Source of the DNA: Heyndrickxia vini
GTDB lineage: Bacteria; Bacillota; Bacilli; Bacillales; Bacillaceae_C
Assembly: GCF_016772275.1 (NCBI RefSeq)
Contig: NZ_CP065425.1
Coordinates: 1,412,001-1,476,000 of the forward strand
Reading direction: 5' to 3'
Length of the DNA stretch: 64,000 nucleotides
In this document: positions 17,750 through 26,995 of the stretch, one piece after another
Position numbering within the stretch: the first letter of the stretch is position 1
Layout: the number at the start of each line of letters is the position of its first letter
The notes under the pieces: model-generated
What the model was told of the DNA's origin: nothing
The model's input: the letters and a program-made list of their open reading frames with translations, nothing else
Databases searched by the model: none
Made by a program: the position numbers and the translations under genes

Positions 17750-19459
17750 ATGGATAAAAAGTCGATTATTCGATTATTAGAACATATAGCTATTTATTTA
17801 GAAATAAAAGGGGAAAATTCATTTAAAGTTTCCGCTTATCGCAAAGCAGCTAAAAGCTTGGAAGCGGATCGTAGAAGTTTAAATGAGATAGAAGATTTTA
17901 CAATCATTGAAGGAATAGGAAAAGGTACAGCAGAAGTAATAAAGGAATTTATCGAAACGGGTAAGTCAACACTTCTCAAAAGCTTGCAGGTCGAGCTCCC
18001 AACTGGATTAATCCCACTTCTCCAACTTCCGGGACTAGGCGGGAAAAAAATTGCTTCATTGTATCATGAATTAGGAATTACGGACGTTGATTCACTTAGA
18101 GATGCTTGTGAAGAAGGACTCGTCCAAAAATTAAAAGGATTTGGTCAAAAAACAGAAGAGAAAATTTTGAAATCAATTGAGGAATTGGGTTCAAGGCCTA
18201 ATCGTTTTTCAATCCCATTCATGATGAAATATATTGAGCTTTTTGATGAGGTTTTATCAACCATGGATGATGTCATTCAATTTTCCCGTGCAGGCAGTTT
18301 AAGAAGAGTGCAGGAAACGATGAAGGATTTAGACTATGTAATTGCAACGGAAGAGCCAAAACTGGTAAAAGAACAATTATTTCGATTATTTGAAGTGTCT
18401 GAGGCAATTGCTGATGGGGATACGAAAGTTTCTCTAAGTGTTTCAGATACTGTCAATGTAGATTTTCGTCTGGTGGATCCTACTGAATTTGCTACCGCTT
18501 TACATCATTTTACAGGTTCAAAGGAACATAATGTACGAATGCGACAACTAGCCAAAAAACGCGGGGAAAAAATTAGTGAATACGGTGTTGAAAACCTTAA
18601 AACTGGTGAAGTAATCACGTTTTCGAATGAAACGGAATTTTTTCACCATTTTGGATTGCCATTTATCCCACCGGAAATTCGTGAAGATGGTAGTGAAGTG
18701 GATGAATTCACATCAGATATACAATTAATTTCATTAAGTGATATTATTGGTGACCTTCATATGCATACAACCTGGTCTGACGGAGCAAACTCCTTGGAAG
18801 AAATGGTTAATGCATGTAGAGCAAAGGGTTATAAATATATGGCAATTACGGACCACTCGAAATATTTAAAAGTAGCAAATGGCTTAACGGTAGAAAGAAT
18901 AAAAGAACAAAATGCAGAAATTAGAAAATTGAATGAGAAATATGATGACATCATCATTTTATCTGGAATTGAAATGGATATTTTACCCGATGGTACACTA
19001 GATTTTGAGGATGAGGTATTAGCGGAATTGGATATTGTTATAGCTTCCATTCATTCTAATTTTAACCAGCCAAAATCAAAAATTATGGAAAGATTAAAGA
19101 CTGCCCTAAATAATCCTCATGTTGATATCATTGCACATCCGACTGGCCGCTTAATTGAGAAAAGGCAAGGCTATAGTGTTGATATTGATTTATTAATTGA
19201 ATTAGCAAGGGAAACGAATACAGTTCTAGAATTAAATGCGAATCCTAATCGACTTGATTTAGCTGCTGAAAATGTCCGGAAAGCACAAGCAAAAGGCGTA
19301 AAAATAGTCATTAATACTGATGCACATAATATAAAAAATCTTGAGTATATGAAGTATGGTGTAGGTACGGCAAGAAAGGGCTGGATTGAAAAAAATACAG
19401 TATTAAATGCGATGGAACCAGAGGAACTATTGAAATTTTTGGATAAGAAACAACGTTAA
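17750..19459 (+). CDS. polX: Family X DNA polymerase / 3'-5' exonuclease PolX
   Basis: DNA repair polymerase with its own exonuclease. The 569 residues contain an N-terminal helix-hairpin-helix region with two HhH motifs (IIEGIGKGTAEVI and QLPGLGGKKIASL), the nucleotidyltransferase core (GSLRRVQETMKDLDYVIA and VNVDFRLV supply the catalytic aspartates) and a C-terminal PHP metal-dependent domain starting near GDLHMHTTWSDG with later IASIHSNF, IAHPTGRL and NTDAH motifs. The length matches B. subtilis PolX (570). ATG behind AAAAGGAGAC. It precedes mutS2. Confidence 0.95.
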   Translation: MDKKSIIRLLEHIAIYLEIKGENSFKVSAYRKAAKSLEADRRSLNEIEDFTIIEGIGKGTAEVIKEFIETGKSTLLKSLQVELPTGLIPLLQLPGLGGKKIASLYHELGITDVDSLRDACEEGLVQKLKGFGQKTEEKILKSIEELGSRPNRFSIPFMMKYIELFDEVLSTMDDVIQFSRAGSLRRVQETMKDLDYVIATEEPKLVKEQLFRLFEVSEAIADGDTKVSLSVSDTVNVDFRLVDPTEFATALHHFTGSKEHNVRMRQLAKKRGEKISEYGVENLKTGEVITFSNETEFFHHFGLPFIPPEIREDGSEVDEFTSDIQLISLSDIIGDLHMHTTWSDGANSLEEMVNACRAKGYKYMAITDHSKYLKVANGLTVERIKEQNAEIRKLNEKYDDIIILSGIEMDILPDGTLDFEDEVLAELDIVIASIHSNFNQPKSKIMERLKTALNNPHVDIIAHPTGRLIEKRQGYSVDIDLLIELARETNTVLELNANPNRLDLAAENVRKAQAKGVKIVINTDAHNIKNLEYMKYGVGTARKGWIEKNTVLNAMEPEELLKFLDKKQR

Positions 19460-19557
19460 TATGGTAATGGTTATAGATGGGGATATGATTAGTAATTTAC
19501 ATCTTTTCATTCATTCCCACCTCTAACCTTGAGAAAATAGGAGGCTTGCAACTTGTT

Positions 19558-21912
19558 ATGCAAGAGAAAATACTTAAAACACTAGAATTTAACAAAATTA
19601 AAGAATTGCTTTTCGACCATGCATCCTCATCCCTTGGACAAGTTAAAATAAGTGAATTAGTTCCATCTTCTTCATTTGATGAGGTATTGGAACTACAGGC
19701 TGAAACGGATGAAGCTAGCCATGTACTCCGGTTAAAAGGTCATGCACCATTAAGTGGTATTTTCGATATTCGACCACATATAAAAAGAGCCCAAATAGGC
19801 GGGATATTAAATGCAATGGAATTAGTTCAAACTGCCAGCACGATTTATGCAGCACGAACAATGAAAAGATTTATCGAGGGTTTGCTTGAAAACGCTGTTG
19901 AGATTCCCATTCTTGAAGCGAAGGCAGACCAACTCACAATTCTTACACCACTTGAACATAAAATTAAAAACGCAATTGATGAAAATGGTGAAGTTCTTGA
20001 TGGAGCCAGCGAAACATTACGACAAATCCGTCAAAAATTACGTTCGAATGAAAGTAGAATTCGTGAAAAACTTGAAAGTTTGATACGTTCTCGAAATGCT
20101 GCCAAAATGCTTTCTGATGCAATCGTAACCATTAGAAATGATCGTTACGTAATTCCTGTAAAGCAAGAATATCGATCTAATTATGGTGGAATCGTTCATG
20201 ATCAATCCGCATCTGGACAAACCCTTTTCATTGAGCCACAATCTGTCGTGGAATTGAATAATCAATTAAGGGAACTTCATATGAAGGAACAACAAGAAAT
20301 TGAACGTATATTAAGCGAATTATCTGCAGAAGTTGCTGATTCAGGTGATGAATTGACAATCATTGTATCGATCATGGGAGAATTTGATTTTATCTTTGCC
20401 AAAGCACGTTTTGGAAAAACAATTAAAGCGACAAAACCAATTATAAACAATCAAGGAATCATTCAATTAAACAAAGCTAGACATCCGCTATTACCTATCG
20501 ATGATGCAGTTGCGAATGATATCACATTAGGGAAAGATTATACGACTATTGTTATAACGGGTCCAAATACTGGGGGAAAAACCATTACCCTTAAAACGAT
20601 AGGGATCTGTACATTAATGGCACAAGCTGGATTACAGATTCCTGCTTTGGATGGGTCTGAAGTCTCTGTATTTAAAGAAGTATTCGCGGATATTGGTGAC
20701 GAACAATCAATTGAGCAAAGCTTGAGTACCTTCTCCTCTCATATGGTCAATATTGTCGATATTTTAAAGCATGTTGATCACGAAAGTCTTGTACTATTTG
20801 ATGAATTAGGTGCCGGAACTGATCCGCAAGAAGGAGCTGCTTTGGCAATTTCAATATTGGACGAGGTGTATGGAAGAGGGGCGAAAGTCGTTGCTACAAC
20901 CCATTACCCAGAGCTAAAAGCGTATGGGTATAACCGGGATGGAGTGATTAATGCGAGTGTTGAATTTAATGTGGAAACATTAAGCCCGACCTATCGTCTT
21001 TTGATTGGTGTACCAGGAAGAAGTAATGCCTTTGAAATTTCGAAACGATTAGGATTATCTGAACATGTCATTCAACATGCCAAATCATATATTGGTGCGG
21101 ATACGAATCAAGTGGAGAATATGATTGCTTCTTTAGAAAAGAGCAAACGAGATGCAGAAAAAGAGCGCCAAGAGGCATTAGATTATTTAAAAGATGCCGA
21201 AAAGCTTCATAAGGACTTACAAAAACAGATGATCGAATTTTATGAGCAACGGGATCAAATGTTTGAAAAGGCAGAAATAAAGGCAGCAAATGTCGTTGAG
21301 AAAGCAAAAGATGAAGCGGAAGAAATTATTCGTTCTTTACGTAAAATGCGACTCAATAATCAAGCAGCGATAAAGGAACATGAGTTAATTGAAGCGCGTA
21401 AACGTTTGACAGATGCTGTACCTACACTAGAAAAGAAATCGGTTAAAAAATCTGTGAATAAAAAGCATCAATTTGCACCTGGGGATGAAGTGAAAGTCAT
21501 TAGTTTTAATCAAAAAGGCCACTTACTGGAAAAAATTAATGATGTAGAGTGGCAAGTGCAAATGGGAATCATGAAAATGAAAGTAAAGGAATCTGACATG
21601 GAATTTATCCAATCACAACAGAAGATTGAGACAAAACCTCTTGCAACCGTGAAAGGAAAAGAGTATCATGTCGGATTGGAGCTTGATTTACGTGGTGAAA
21701 GATATGAGAACGCACTTCTTAAGGTAGAAAAGTATATTGATGATGCACTATTAGCAGGATATCCACGTGTATCTATTATTCATGGAAAAGGAACCGGGGC
21801 ACTTCGTCAAGGAGTTCAAGAATATTTGAAACATCATCGCTCTGTTAAACGTATAAGATTAGGTGATGCTGGTGAAGGTGGAAGTGGAATTACTGTAGTC
21901 GAATTTAAATAA
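19558..21912 (+). CDS. mutS2: MutS2 endonuclease / ribosome-rescue ATPase
   Basis: MutS-family ATPase with a C-terminal Smr nuclease domain. Relatives suppress recombination, and B. subtilis MutS2 also acts on collided ribosomes. The 784 residues show Walker [10 protein letters not shown] (about 330), Walker [14 protein letters not shown], a coiled-coil clamp (about 500-620) and the Smr domain with [12 protein letters not shown] and [17 protein letters not shown] at 19546 is in frame but touches the AGGAGG (19539-19544). I use the ATG at 19558, which gives the family length although the spacing is long (13 bases). Confidence 0.94.
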   Translation: MQEKILKTLEFNKIKELLFDHASSSLGQVKISELVPSSSFDEVLELQAETDEASHVLRLKGHAPLSGIFDIRPHIKRAQIGGILNAMELVQTASTIYAARTMKRFIEGLLENAVEIPILEAKADQLTILTPLEHKIKNAIDENGEVLDGASETLRQIRQKLRSNESRIREKLESLIRSRNAAKMLSDAIVTIRNDRYVIPVKQEYRSNYGGIVHDQSASGQTLFIEPQSVVELNNQLRELHMKEQQEIERILSELSAEVADSGDELTIIVSIMGEFDFIFAKARFGKTIKATKPIINNQGIIQLNKARHPLLPIDDAVANDITLGKDYTTIVITGPNTGGKTITLKTIGICTLMAQAGLQIPALDGSEVSVFKEVFADIGDEQSIEQSLSTFSSHMVNIVDILKHVDHESLVLFDELGAGTDPQEGAALAISILDEVYGRGAKVVATTHYPELKAYGYNRDGVINASVEFNVETLSPTYRLLIGVPGRSNAFEISKRLGLSEHVIQHAKSYIGADTNQVENMIASLEKSKRDAEKERQEALDYLKDAEKLHKDLQKQMIEFYEQRDQMFEKAEIKAANVVEKAKDEAEEIIRSLRKMRLNNQAAIKEHELIEARKRLTDAVPTLEKKSVKKSVNKKHQFAPGDEVKVISFNQKGHLLEKINDVEWQVQMGIMKMKVKESDMEFIQSQQKIETKPLATVKGKEYHVGLELDLRGERYENALLKVEKYIDDALLAGYPRVSIIHGKGTGALRQGVQEYLKHHRSVKRIRLGDAGEGGSGITVVEFK

Positions 21913-21965
21913 ATACTTTCTCTTTGCCGATAAACTTATTCGAGATGTTAAGGAGTCTATGAGAG

Positions 21966-22376
21966 ATGATGAACCGATTTTGGGAAAATCCCTTTGTTTT
22001 AACTGCTGGATATTATAGTGTTGTTATTTTATGTATGATTGTGTTTTTAGTCATATTTGAAATCGTTACAAAATATCGAAATTGGGAAGAGATTAAAAAA
22101 GGCAATGTAGCAGTAGCAATGGCAACTGGGGGAAAGATTTTTGGGATTGCCAATATTTTTAGATACTCGATACAACATCACGATTCACTTTTTGTCATGG
22201 TGGGATGGGGATTTTACGGATTCCTTTTACTACTGATAGGATATTTTATATATGAATTTTTGACGCCAAAGTTTAAAATAGATGTTGAAATTGAAAATGA
22301 TAATCGAGCGGTCGGATTAATATCGATGATTATTTCCATCGGATTATCATTTGTAGTTGGGGAAAGCATTTCGTAA
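21966..22376 (+). CDS. yshE: DUF350-family membrane protein (YshE)
   Basis: A 136-residue protein with four membrane helices in two similar halves (about 13-36 and 52-57 to 95, then 113-133), of the DUF350 type. In B. subtilis the gene between mutS2 and lcfA is yshE. Function unknown. Start at the ATG at 21966 (the next codon is also ATG), behind AAGGAG at 21950-21955. Confidence 0.85.
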   Translation: MMNRFWENPFVLTAGYYSVVILCMIVFLVIFEIVTKYRNWEEIKKGNVAVAMATGGKIFGIANIFRYSIQHHDSLFVMVGWGFYGFLLLLIGYFIYEFLTPKFKIDVEIENDNRAVGLISMIISIGLSFVVGESIS

Positions 22377-22409
22377 GATGAACTTGGAAGAAGATAGGTG
22401 AGATAGCAA

Positions 22410-22490
22410 ATGGAAACATTAGCAAAAGTTTTACTCGCTGTATGTGCATGTTTCTTAGTAGTGGGTATAATTTATATATTAATGACATAA
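22410..22490 (+). CDS. Tiny single-helix membrane protein, 26 residues
   Basis: An ORF reading METLAKVLLAVCACF followed by LVVGIIYILMT: one continuous hydrophobic helix after a short N-terminus. It has an ATG start, a well-spaced AGGTGA ribosome binding site (22396-22401), and a terminator 9 bases after the stop. It follows yshE by 33 bases and would share its transcript. I do not recognise a family. The clear ribosome binding site and the pure membrane-helix composition argue for a real small protein. Confidence 0.55.
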   Translation: METLAKVLLAVCACFLVVGIIYILMT

Positions 22491-22497
22491 ATAATAA

Positions 22498-22537
22498 TGA
22501 AAGACTGACATTTTTTTCTGCTCAGTCTTTTTTTATA
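22498..22537 (+). terminator. Terminator after yshE and the small ORF
   Basis: AAAGACTGA ... TCAGTCTTT stem with a T run. It ends the mutS2/yshE/small-ORF unit. Confidence 0.85.
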
Positions 22538-22562
22538 GCCATAAAATAGATAACGAACAAAA

Positions 22563-22580
22563 TAAATGAACATTCATTCA
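22563..22580 (-). promoter_or_regulatory. FadR-like operator before lcfA
   Basis: On the minus strand TGAATGAATGTTCATTTA, one mismatch from the palindromic FadR site pattern TGAATGA-N4-TCATTCA. It lies just upstream of a promoter with TTGTAA (22599-22604), 17 bases, TATAAT (22622-22627). Confidence 0.7.
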
Positions 22581-22598
22581 TTTTCTATTCTTTTCAAA

Positions 22599-22627
22599 TT
22601 GTAACCATTTGCGTAATAGTCTATAAT
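22599..22627 (+). promoter_or_regulatory. Promoter of lcfA
   Basis: TTGTAA (22599-22604), 17-base spacer, TATAAT (22622-22627), 47 bases before the lcfA start. The FadR-like site is about 19 bases upstream of the -35. Confidence 0.65.
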
Positions 22628-22673
22628 AAAGTAATAAGTTTAAATTTTCTAACACTATTTGAGGAGGGGACAT

Positions 22674-24371
22674 ATGGAACAAAAGCCTTGGCTGTCACAG
22701 TACCCAGATGAGATACCGGCAATGTTATCATATGAAGAAAAACCGGTTCACTCTTATTTAACGGAAGCCGCAAAGAATTACTCAAATAAAATAGCCGTTC
22801 ATTTTATGGGGAAGAATATTATGTATCAAGAAATCTATGAATCTGCACTGAAATTTGCAAATTATTTAAGAAATCTAGGAATAAAAAAGGGAGACAGAGT
22901 TGCAATTATGCTCCCAAATGGACCGCAATCAGTAATCGGTTATTTTGGTGTGTTATATGCAGGAGCAATTGTGGTACAGACAAATCCTCTCTATACAGAA
23001 AGAGAATTGGAATATCAAATGGAGGATTCGGGTGCAAAAGTTATTTTAACATTAGATATTTTATTTCCTCGAGTAAGTAAGGTGATGGGGAAAACGTCGA
23101 TTAAGCATATAATTGTAACCGCTGTCAAAGATTATTTGCCTTTCCCAAAAAACTTGATTTATCCTTTTATTCAAAAGAAACAAACTGGGATTGAAGTGAA
23201 TATTAATCATGAAGGAAATCATCATCTATTAAAGAGAATACTATCTGATACACAGGCAGTACCGTTAGAAAATGAATTTGATTTTGAAAACGATATCGCG
23301 TTGTTACAATATACTGGTGGAACGACAGGCTTCCCAAAGGGGGTAATGTTAACACATAAAAATTTAATTGCAAATGCATCTATGTGTGATGCTTGGATCT
23401 ATAAAGCAAAAAAGGGAGAGGAGACGGTACTTGGCTTATTACCCTTTTTCCATGTTTATGGGATGACAGCTGTTTTGCTGCTTTCAGTCATGCAAGGATA
23501 TAAAATGGTATTACTCCCTAAATTTGATGCAGAAACTACATTAAAAACGATTCAAAAACAACGTCCAACAATATTTCCTGGGGCTCCAACAATTTATATT
23601 GGATTATTAAATCATCCGGATATTCAAAAATATGATTTATCATCTATTGATTCATGTGTAAGCGGCTCTGCTGCACTGCCTATTGAAGTACAGCAAAAAT
23701 TTGAAAAGGTAACAGGCGGAAAATTAGTTGAGGGATATGGTTTATCCGAATCCTCACCAATCACCCACGCCAATTTTTTATGGTCGGGAGACAGGGTGAA
23801 AGGTAGCATAGGCGTTCCGTGGCCTGATACGGATGCTGCAATTTTTTCGTTAGAGGATGGAAAGCCATTACCTAGTGGTGAAATAGGAGAACTTGCGGTT
23901 AAAGGTCCACAAGTAATGAAAGGCTATTGGAATCGACCTGAAGAGACCGAGCAAGTGTTAAAAGATGGTTGGTTATTCACAGGAGATATGGGTTACATGG
24001 ATGAACAAGGATATTTCTATATCGTTGATCGGAAAAAAGATATTATCATCGCAGGCGGTTATAACATATATCCTCGTGAAATTGAGGAAGTTTTGTATGA
24101 GCATCCTGATATACAAGAGGCAGTCGTAGCTGGTATACCTGATCCGTATAGAGGAGAAACTGTAAAAGCCTACGTCGTATTAAAAGAAAATGCACATGTA
24201 ACCGAAGAAGAATTAAATACATTTTCTCGAAAATATTTAGCTGCATATAAGGTACCGAGATTGTACGAATTTAGGAATGAACTGCCAAAAACAGCTGTCG
24301 GGAAAATATTGAGACGATCATTAATAGATGAAGAACGCAAAAAGCTCGAAAAAGATGACAAATTAGGGTAA
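22674..24371 (+). CDS. lcfA: Long-chain acyl-CoA synthetase
   Basis: Activates long-chain fatty acids to acyl-CoA with ATP, the entry step of beta-oxidation. The 565 residues carry the AMP-binding P-loop YTGGTTGFPKGVMLTHKN, the adenylate-forming motif GYGLSESSPITH, the WLFTGDMGYMDEQGYF hinge region and the catalytic lysine near KTAVGKILRR. An in-frame TTG at 22659 overlaps the GAGGAGGGG ribosome binding site. The ATG at 22674 is the start. First gene of the fadR-regulated block lcfA-fadR-fadB-etfB-etfA. Confidence 0.95.
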   Translation: MEQKPWLSQYPDEIPAMLSYEEKPVHSYLTEAAKNYSNKIAVHFMGKNIMYQEIYESALKFANYLRNLGIKKGDRVAIMLPNGPQSVIGYFGVLYAGAIVVQTNPLYTERELEYQMEDSGAKVILTLDILFPRVSKVMGKTSIKHIIVTAVKDYLPFPKNLIYPFIQKKQTGIEVNINHEGNHHLLKRILSDTQAVPLENEFDFENDIALLQYTGGTTGFPKGVMLTHKNLIANASMCDAWIYKAKKGEETVLGLLPFFHVYGMTAVLLLSVMQGYKMVLLPKFDAETTLKTIQKQRPTIFPGAPTIYIGLLNHPDIQKYDLSSIDSCVSGSAALPIEVQQKFEKVTGGKLVEGYGLSESSPITHANFLWSGDRVKGSIGVPWPDTDAAIFSLEDGKPLPSGEIGELAVKGPQVMKGYWNRPEETEQVLKDGWLFTGDMGYMDEQGYFYIVDRKKDIIIAGGYNIYPREIEEVLYEHPDIQEAVVAGIPDPYRGETVKAYVVLKENAHVTEEELNTFSRKYLAAYKVPRLYEFRNELPKTAVGKILRRSLIDEERKKLEKDDKLG

Positions 24372-24375
24372 GCTA

Positions 24376-24412
24376 AATTCCTAGAGCCGTCGCGTGGCTC
24401 TTCACTTTTTTT
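24376..24412 (+). terminator. Probable terminator after lcfA
   Basis: GAGCC-GTCGCGT-GGCTC hairpin followed by TTCACTTTTTTTATA. Weak to moderate; some transcripts may continue into fadR. Confidence 0.6.
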
Positions 24413-24421
24413 ATAAGTTCC

Positions 24422-24475
24422 TTGACAGAGTTTATGTTTCACATTATTATTAAGGTATGAATGAATGGTCATTCA
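24422..24475 (+). promoter_or_regulatory. fadR promoter with FadR operator
   Basis: TTGACA (24422-24427), 17-base spacer, TATTAT (24445-24450). The palindrome TGAATGA-ATGG-TCATTCA (24458-24475) covers the expected transcription start. This exact half-site pair matches the FadR consensus, so FadR probably represses its own gene and those behind it. Confidence 0.82.
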
Positions 24476-24578
24476 TTTTTAAGAAAGGTATATGAGAGTG
24501 TGTGGAATTAATTATTATGGGTAAATATTTTGACCTTCACCTCTCGCTTTAAATTGAAAGGTGTGGTGTTGGTTAGAC

Positions 24579-25160
24579 ATGAAAACAAATAAACCGAAAT
24601 ATAAACAAATTATTGATGCAGCAGTTATAGTGATTGCCGAAAATGGATATCATCAAGCACAAGTTTCCAAGATTGCGAAACAAGCAGGTGTTGCTGACGG
24701 GACAATCTATTTATATTTTAAGAATAAAGAAGATATCCTTATTTCATTGTTTCAAGAGAAGATGGGAATGTTTATTGAAAAAATTGATGAAGAAATAGCA
24801 GGAAAACAGACGGCTGCGGAGAAGTTATTAGTAATGGTTGAAAGTCATTTTAAAATTTTGTCAGACGACCATCAATTAGCGATCGTTACTCAACTCGAGC
24901 TTCGTCAATCTAATAAAGAACTTCGTTTAAAAATAAATGAAGTGTTAAAAGGGTACTTAAAACTAGTCGATAAGATCATTGATCACGGGATAGAAACCGG
25001 TGAATTCAAAAAGGATATTGAAGTTCGTTTAGTTCGCCAAATGATTTTTGGAACGATTGACGAAACGGTAACGACATGGGTAATGAATGAGGAAAAATAT
25101 GATTTAGTTTCACTTGCTCCAGCTGTACAGCAATTGCTTATCAATGGTTTTGGAGCATAA
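24579..25160 (+). CDS. fadR: FadR, TetR-family fatty-acid degradation repressor
   Basis: TetR-type repressor of beta-oxidation genes, released from DNA by long-chain acyl-CoA. The 193 residues start with a TetR helix-turn-helix (about 8-55, containing SKIAKQAGVADGTIYLYFKN) that is nearly identical to B. subtilis FadR, followed by the ligand-binding C-terminal domain with IVTQLELRQSN and IFGTIDETVTTWVMN. A GTG at 24561 is in frame; the family N-terminus (MK..KPKYKQIIDAA) favours the ATG at 24579. The ribosome binding site is weak. It has its own promoter and operator. Confidence 0.94.
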   Translation: MKTNKPKYKQIIDAAVIVIAENGYHQAQVSKIAKQAGVADGTIYLYFKNKEDILISLFQEKMGMFIEKIDEEIAGKQTAAEKLLVMVESHFKILSDDHQLAIVTQLELRQSNKELRLKINEVLKGYLKLVDKIIDHGIETGEFKKDIEVRLVRQMIFGTIDETVTTWVMNEEKYDLVSLAPAVQQLLINGFGA

Positions 25161-25255
25161 TTTAACAAGTCATCAAAAGAAAACTGGCAACGAATTTCGG
25201 TGAGAAACATTACTCTTACCGATTCGTGCCTATCAAAACGGCAAGGGGGATGGAA

Positions 25256-26029
25256 ATGGAGTACATACAAATAAAAAAAGAGAATCAAGTGGCATTGATT
25301 TCTATTAATCGACCGCCGGCAAATGCTTTAGGTTCGGCGCTAATAGAAGAATTATCTCAACTACTTGATCAAGTGGAAGATGACTTTGACACGAGAGTAA
25401 TCGTTCTTCATGGTGAGGGTCGCTTCTTTTCTGCAGGTGCAGATATAAAAGAATTTACGACCATTCAATCAAGCGAAGATTTTGGAAGTTTGGGAGAAAA
25501 AGGTCAAAACCTTTTCGAAAGAATGGAAAGGTTTCCAAAACCAATAATCGCAGCAATCCATGGTGCAGCATTAGGCGGAGGATTGGAATTAGCCATGGCT
25601 TGCCACATCCGTTTAGTAACTCAGAATACTAAGCTAGGTTTGCCTGAGCTCCAATTAGGCTTGGTTCCGGGATTTGCAGGCACTCAAAGATTGCCAAGAT
25701 ATGTTGGGATGGCGAAGGCTGCTGAAATGCTTTTTACGAGTGAACCGATATCAGGTGAAGAAGCTGTTAAATGGGGACTAGCTAACCACGCATATTCTGA
25801 TGAGGAATTATTGAATCGAGCAAAAGAATTGGCTGGAAAAATAGCTAAGAAAAGTCCGGTATCCATTAAGGCTGCTATTGAACTATTAAACTATGGAAAA
25901 ACAAATCAGTTTTATGATGGTGTAAAACGTGAATCAGAATTATTTGGCGAAGTTTTCAGCTCTAAAGATGGTCAAGAAGGTATTAAAGCGTTTATTGAAA
26001 AACGCGAGCCACAGTTTAAAGGTGAGTAA
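25256..26029 (+). CDS. fadB: Enoyl-CoA hydratase FadB
   Basis: Hydrates trans-2-enoyl-CoA in beta-oxidation. The 257-residue crotonase-fold protein has the oxyanion-hole motifs GRFFSAGADIKEF and AAIHGAALGGGLELAMACH, with a catalytic glutamate in LPELQLGLVPGFAGTQRLPR. The frame extends to 25226, but AAGGGGG (25243-25249) fits the ATG at 25256 best (25250 is possible). A hairpin (GGCAACGAAT / ATTCGTGCC, 25186-25232) lies between fadR and fadB. Part of the lcfA-fadR-fadB-etfBA cluster. Confidence 0.92.
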   Translation: MEYIQIKKENQVALISINRPPANALGSALIEELSQLLDQVEDDFDTRVIVLHGEGRFFSAGADIKEFTTIQSSEDFGSLGEKGQNLFERMERFPKPIIAAIHGAALGGGLELAMACHIRLVTQNTKLGLPELQLGLVPGFAGTQRLPRYVGMAKAAEMLFTSEPISGEEAVKWGLANHAYSDEELLNRAKELAGKIAKKSPVSIKAAIELLNYGKTNQFYDGVKRESELFGEVFSSKDGQEGIKAFIEKREPQFKGE

Positions 26030-26161
26030 AAGGCATTGCCTTTGAAATAAATTAAAATGTTGGGGGAAATAATCTTGGCTCACATTCATTCTTCAACATA
26101 AGACGAAAATTCAAAATCTTTAAAACAAATGAAATGTTTTTAAATCCTAGGAGGGACTCAC

Positions 26162-26935
26162 ATGAATATCTTCGTACTTTTGAAAAGAACATTTGACACA
26201 GAGGAAAAAATAACGATTTCGAATGGATCGATTAATGAAGATGGTGCCGAATTTATTATCAATCCTTATGATGAATATGCCGTTGAAGAGGCAATCCAAG
26301 TTCGTGATGAACATGGCGGTGAAGTAACGGTTGTGTCTGTTGGAAGTGAGGAAGCGGAGAAACAATTACGTACAGCACTTGCTATGGGGGCAGATAAAGC
26401 AGTTCTCATCAATACGGAGGATGATTTAGAACATGCCGATCAATTTTCAACAGCAAAAATTCTTGCTGAATTCTTAAAAGATAAAGAAGCGGACTTAATT
26501 ATTGGTGGGAATGTCGCTATTGATGCAGGTTCCGGACAAGTAGGTCCACGTGTTGCAGATCTTCTGGGAATACCTTATGTGACAACAATTACAAAATTAG
26601 ATATAAATGGCGAAAATGTCACAGTTGTTCGTGATGTGGAAGGTGACTCTGAAGTAATCGAAACAAAATTACCTTTATTAGTAACTGCGCAACAGGGACT
26701 AAATGAACCAAGATACCCTTCTTTACCAGGAATAATGAAAGCGAAGAAAAAACCGTTAGAGGAATTAGAACTAGATGATCTTGATCTCGATGAAGATGAT
26801 GTAGAAGCAAAAACAAAAACGATTGAAGTATATTTGCCACCTAAAAAAGAGGCTGGCCGTATTCTTGAAGGTGATTTAACAGATCAAGTAACTGAGCTTG
26901 TTCACCTTCTTCATAAGGAAGCAAAAGTCGTTTAA
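26162..26935 (+). CDS. etfB: Electron transfer flavoprotein beta subunit
   Basis: Beta subunit of the soluble flavoprotein that takes electrons from acyl-CoA dehydrogenases. The 257 residues show the adenine-nucleotide-binding ETF-beta fold with AMGADKAVLI, GNVAIDAGSGQVGPRVADLLG and the recognition-loop-like sequence GLNEPRYPSLPGIMKAKKKP. ATG behind CTAGGAGG. Sixty bases before etfA, with which it forms the heterodimer. Confidence 0.96.
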   Translation: MNIFVLLKRTFDTEEKITISNGSINEDGAEFIINPYDEYAVEEAIQVRDEHGGEVTVVSVGSEEAEKQLRTALAMGADKAVLINTEDDLEHADQFSTAKILAEFLKDKEADLIIGGNVAIDAGSGQVGPRVADLLGIPYVTTITKLDINGENVTVVRDVEGDSEVIETKLPLLVTAQQGLNEPRYPSLPGIMKAKKKPLEELELDDLDLDEDDVEAKTKTIEVYLPPKKEAGRILEGDLTDQVTELVHLLHKEAKVV

Positions 26936-26995
26936 TTTTCATATTCAGTTTCAAACTATTCATCAATCTATGTTCACAAACAGGAGGTAATTCAA

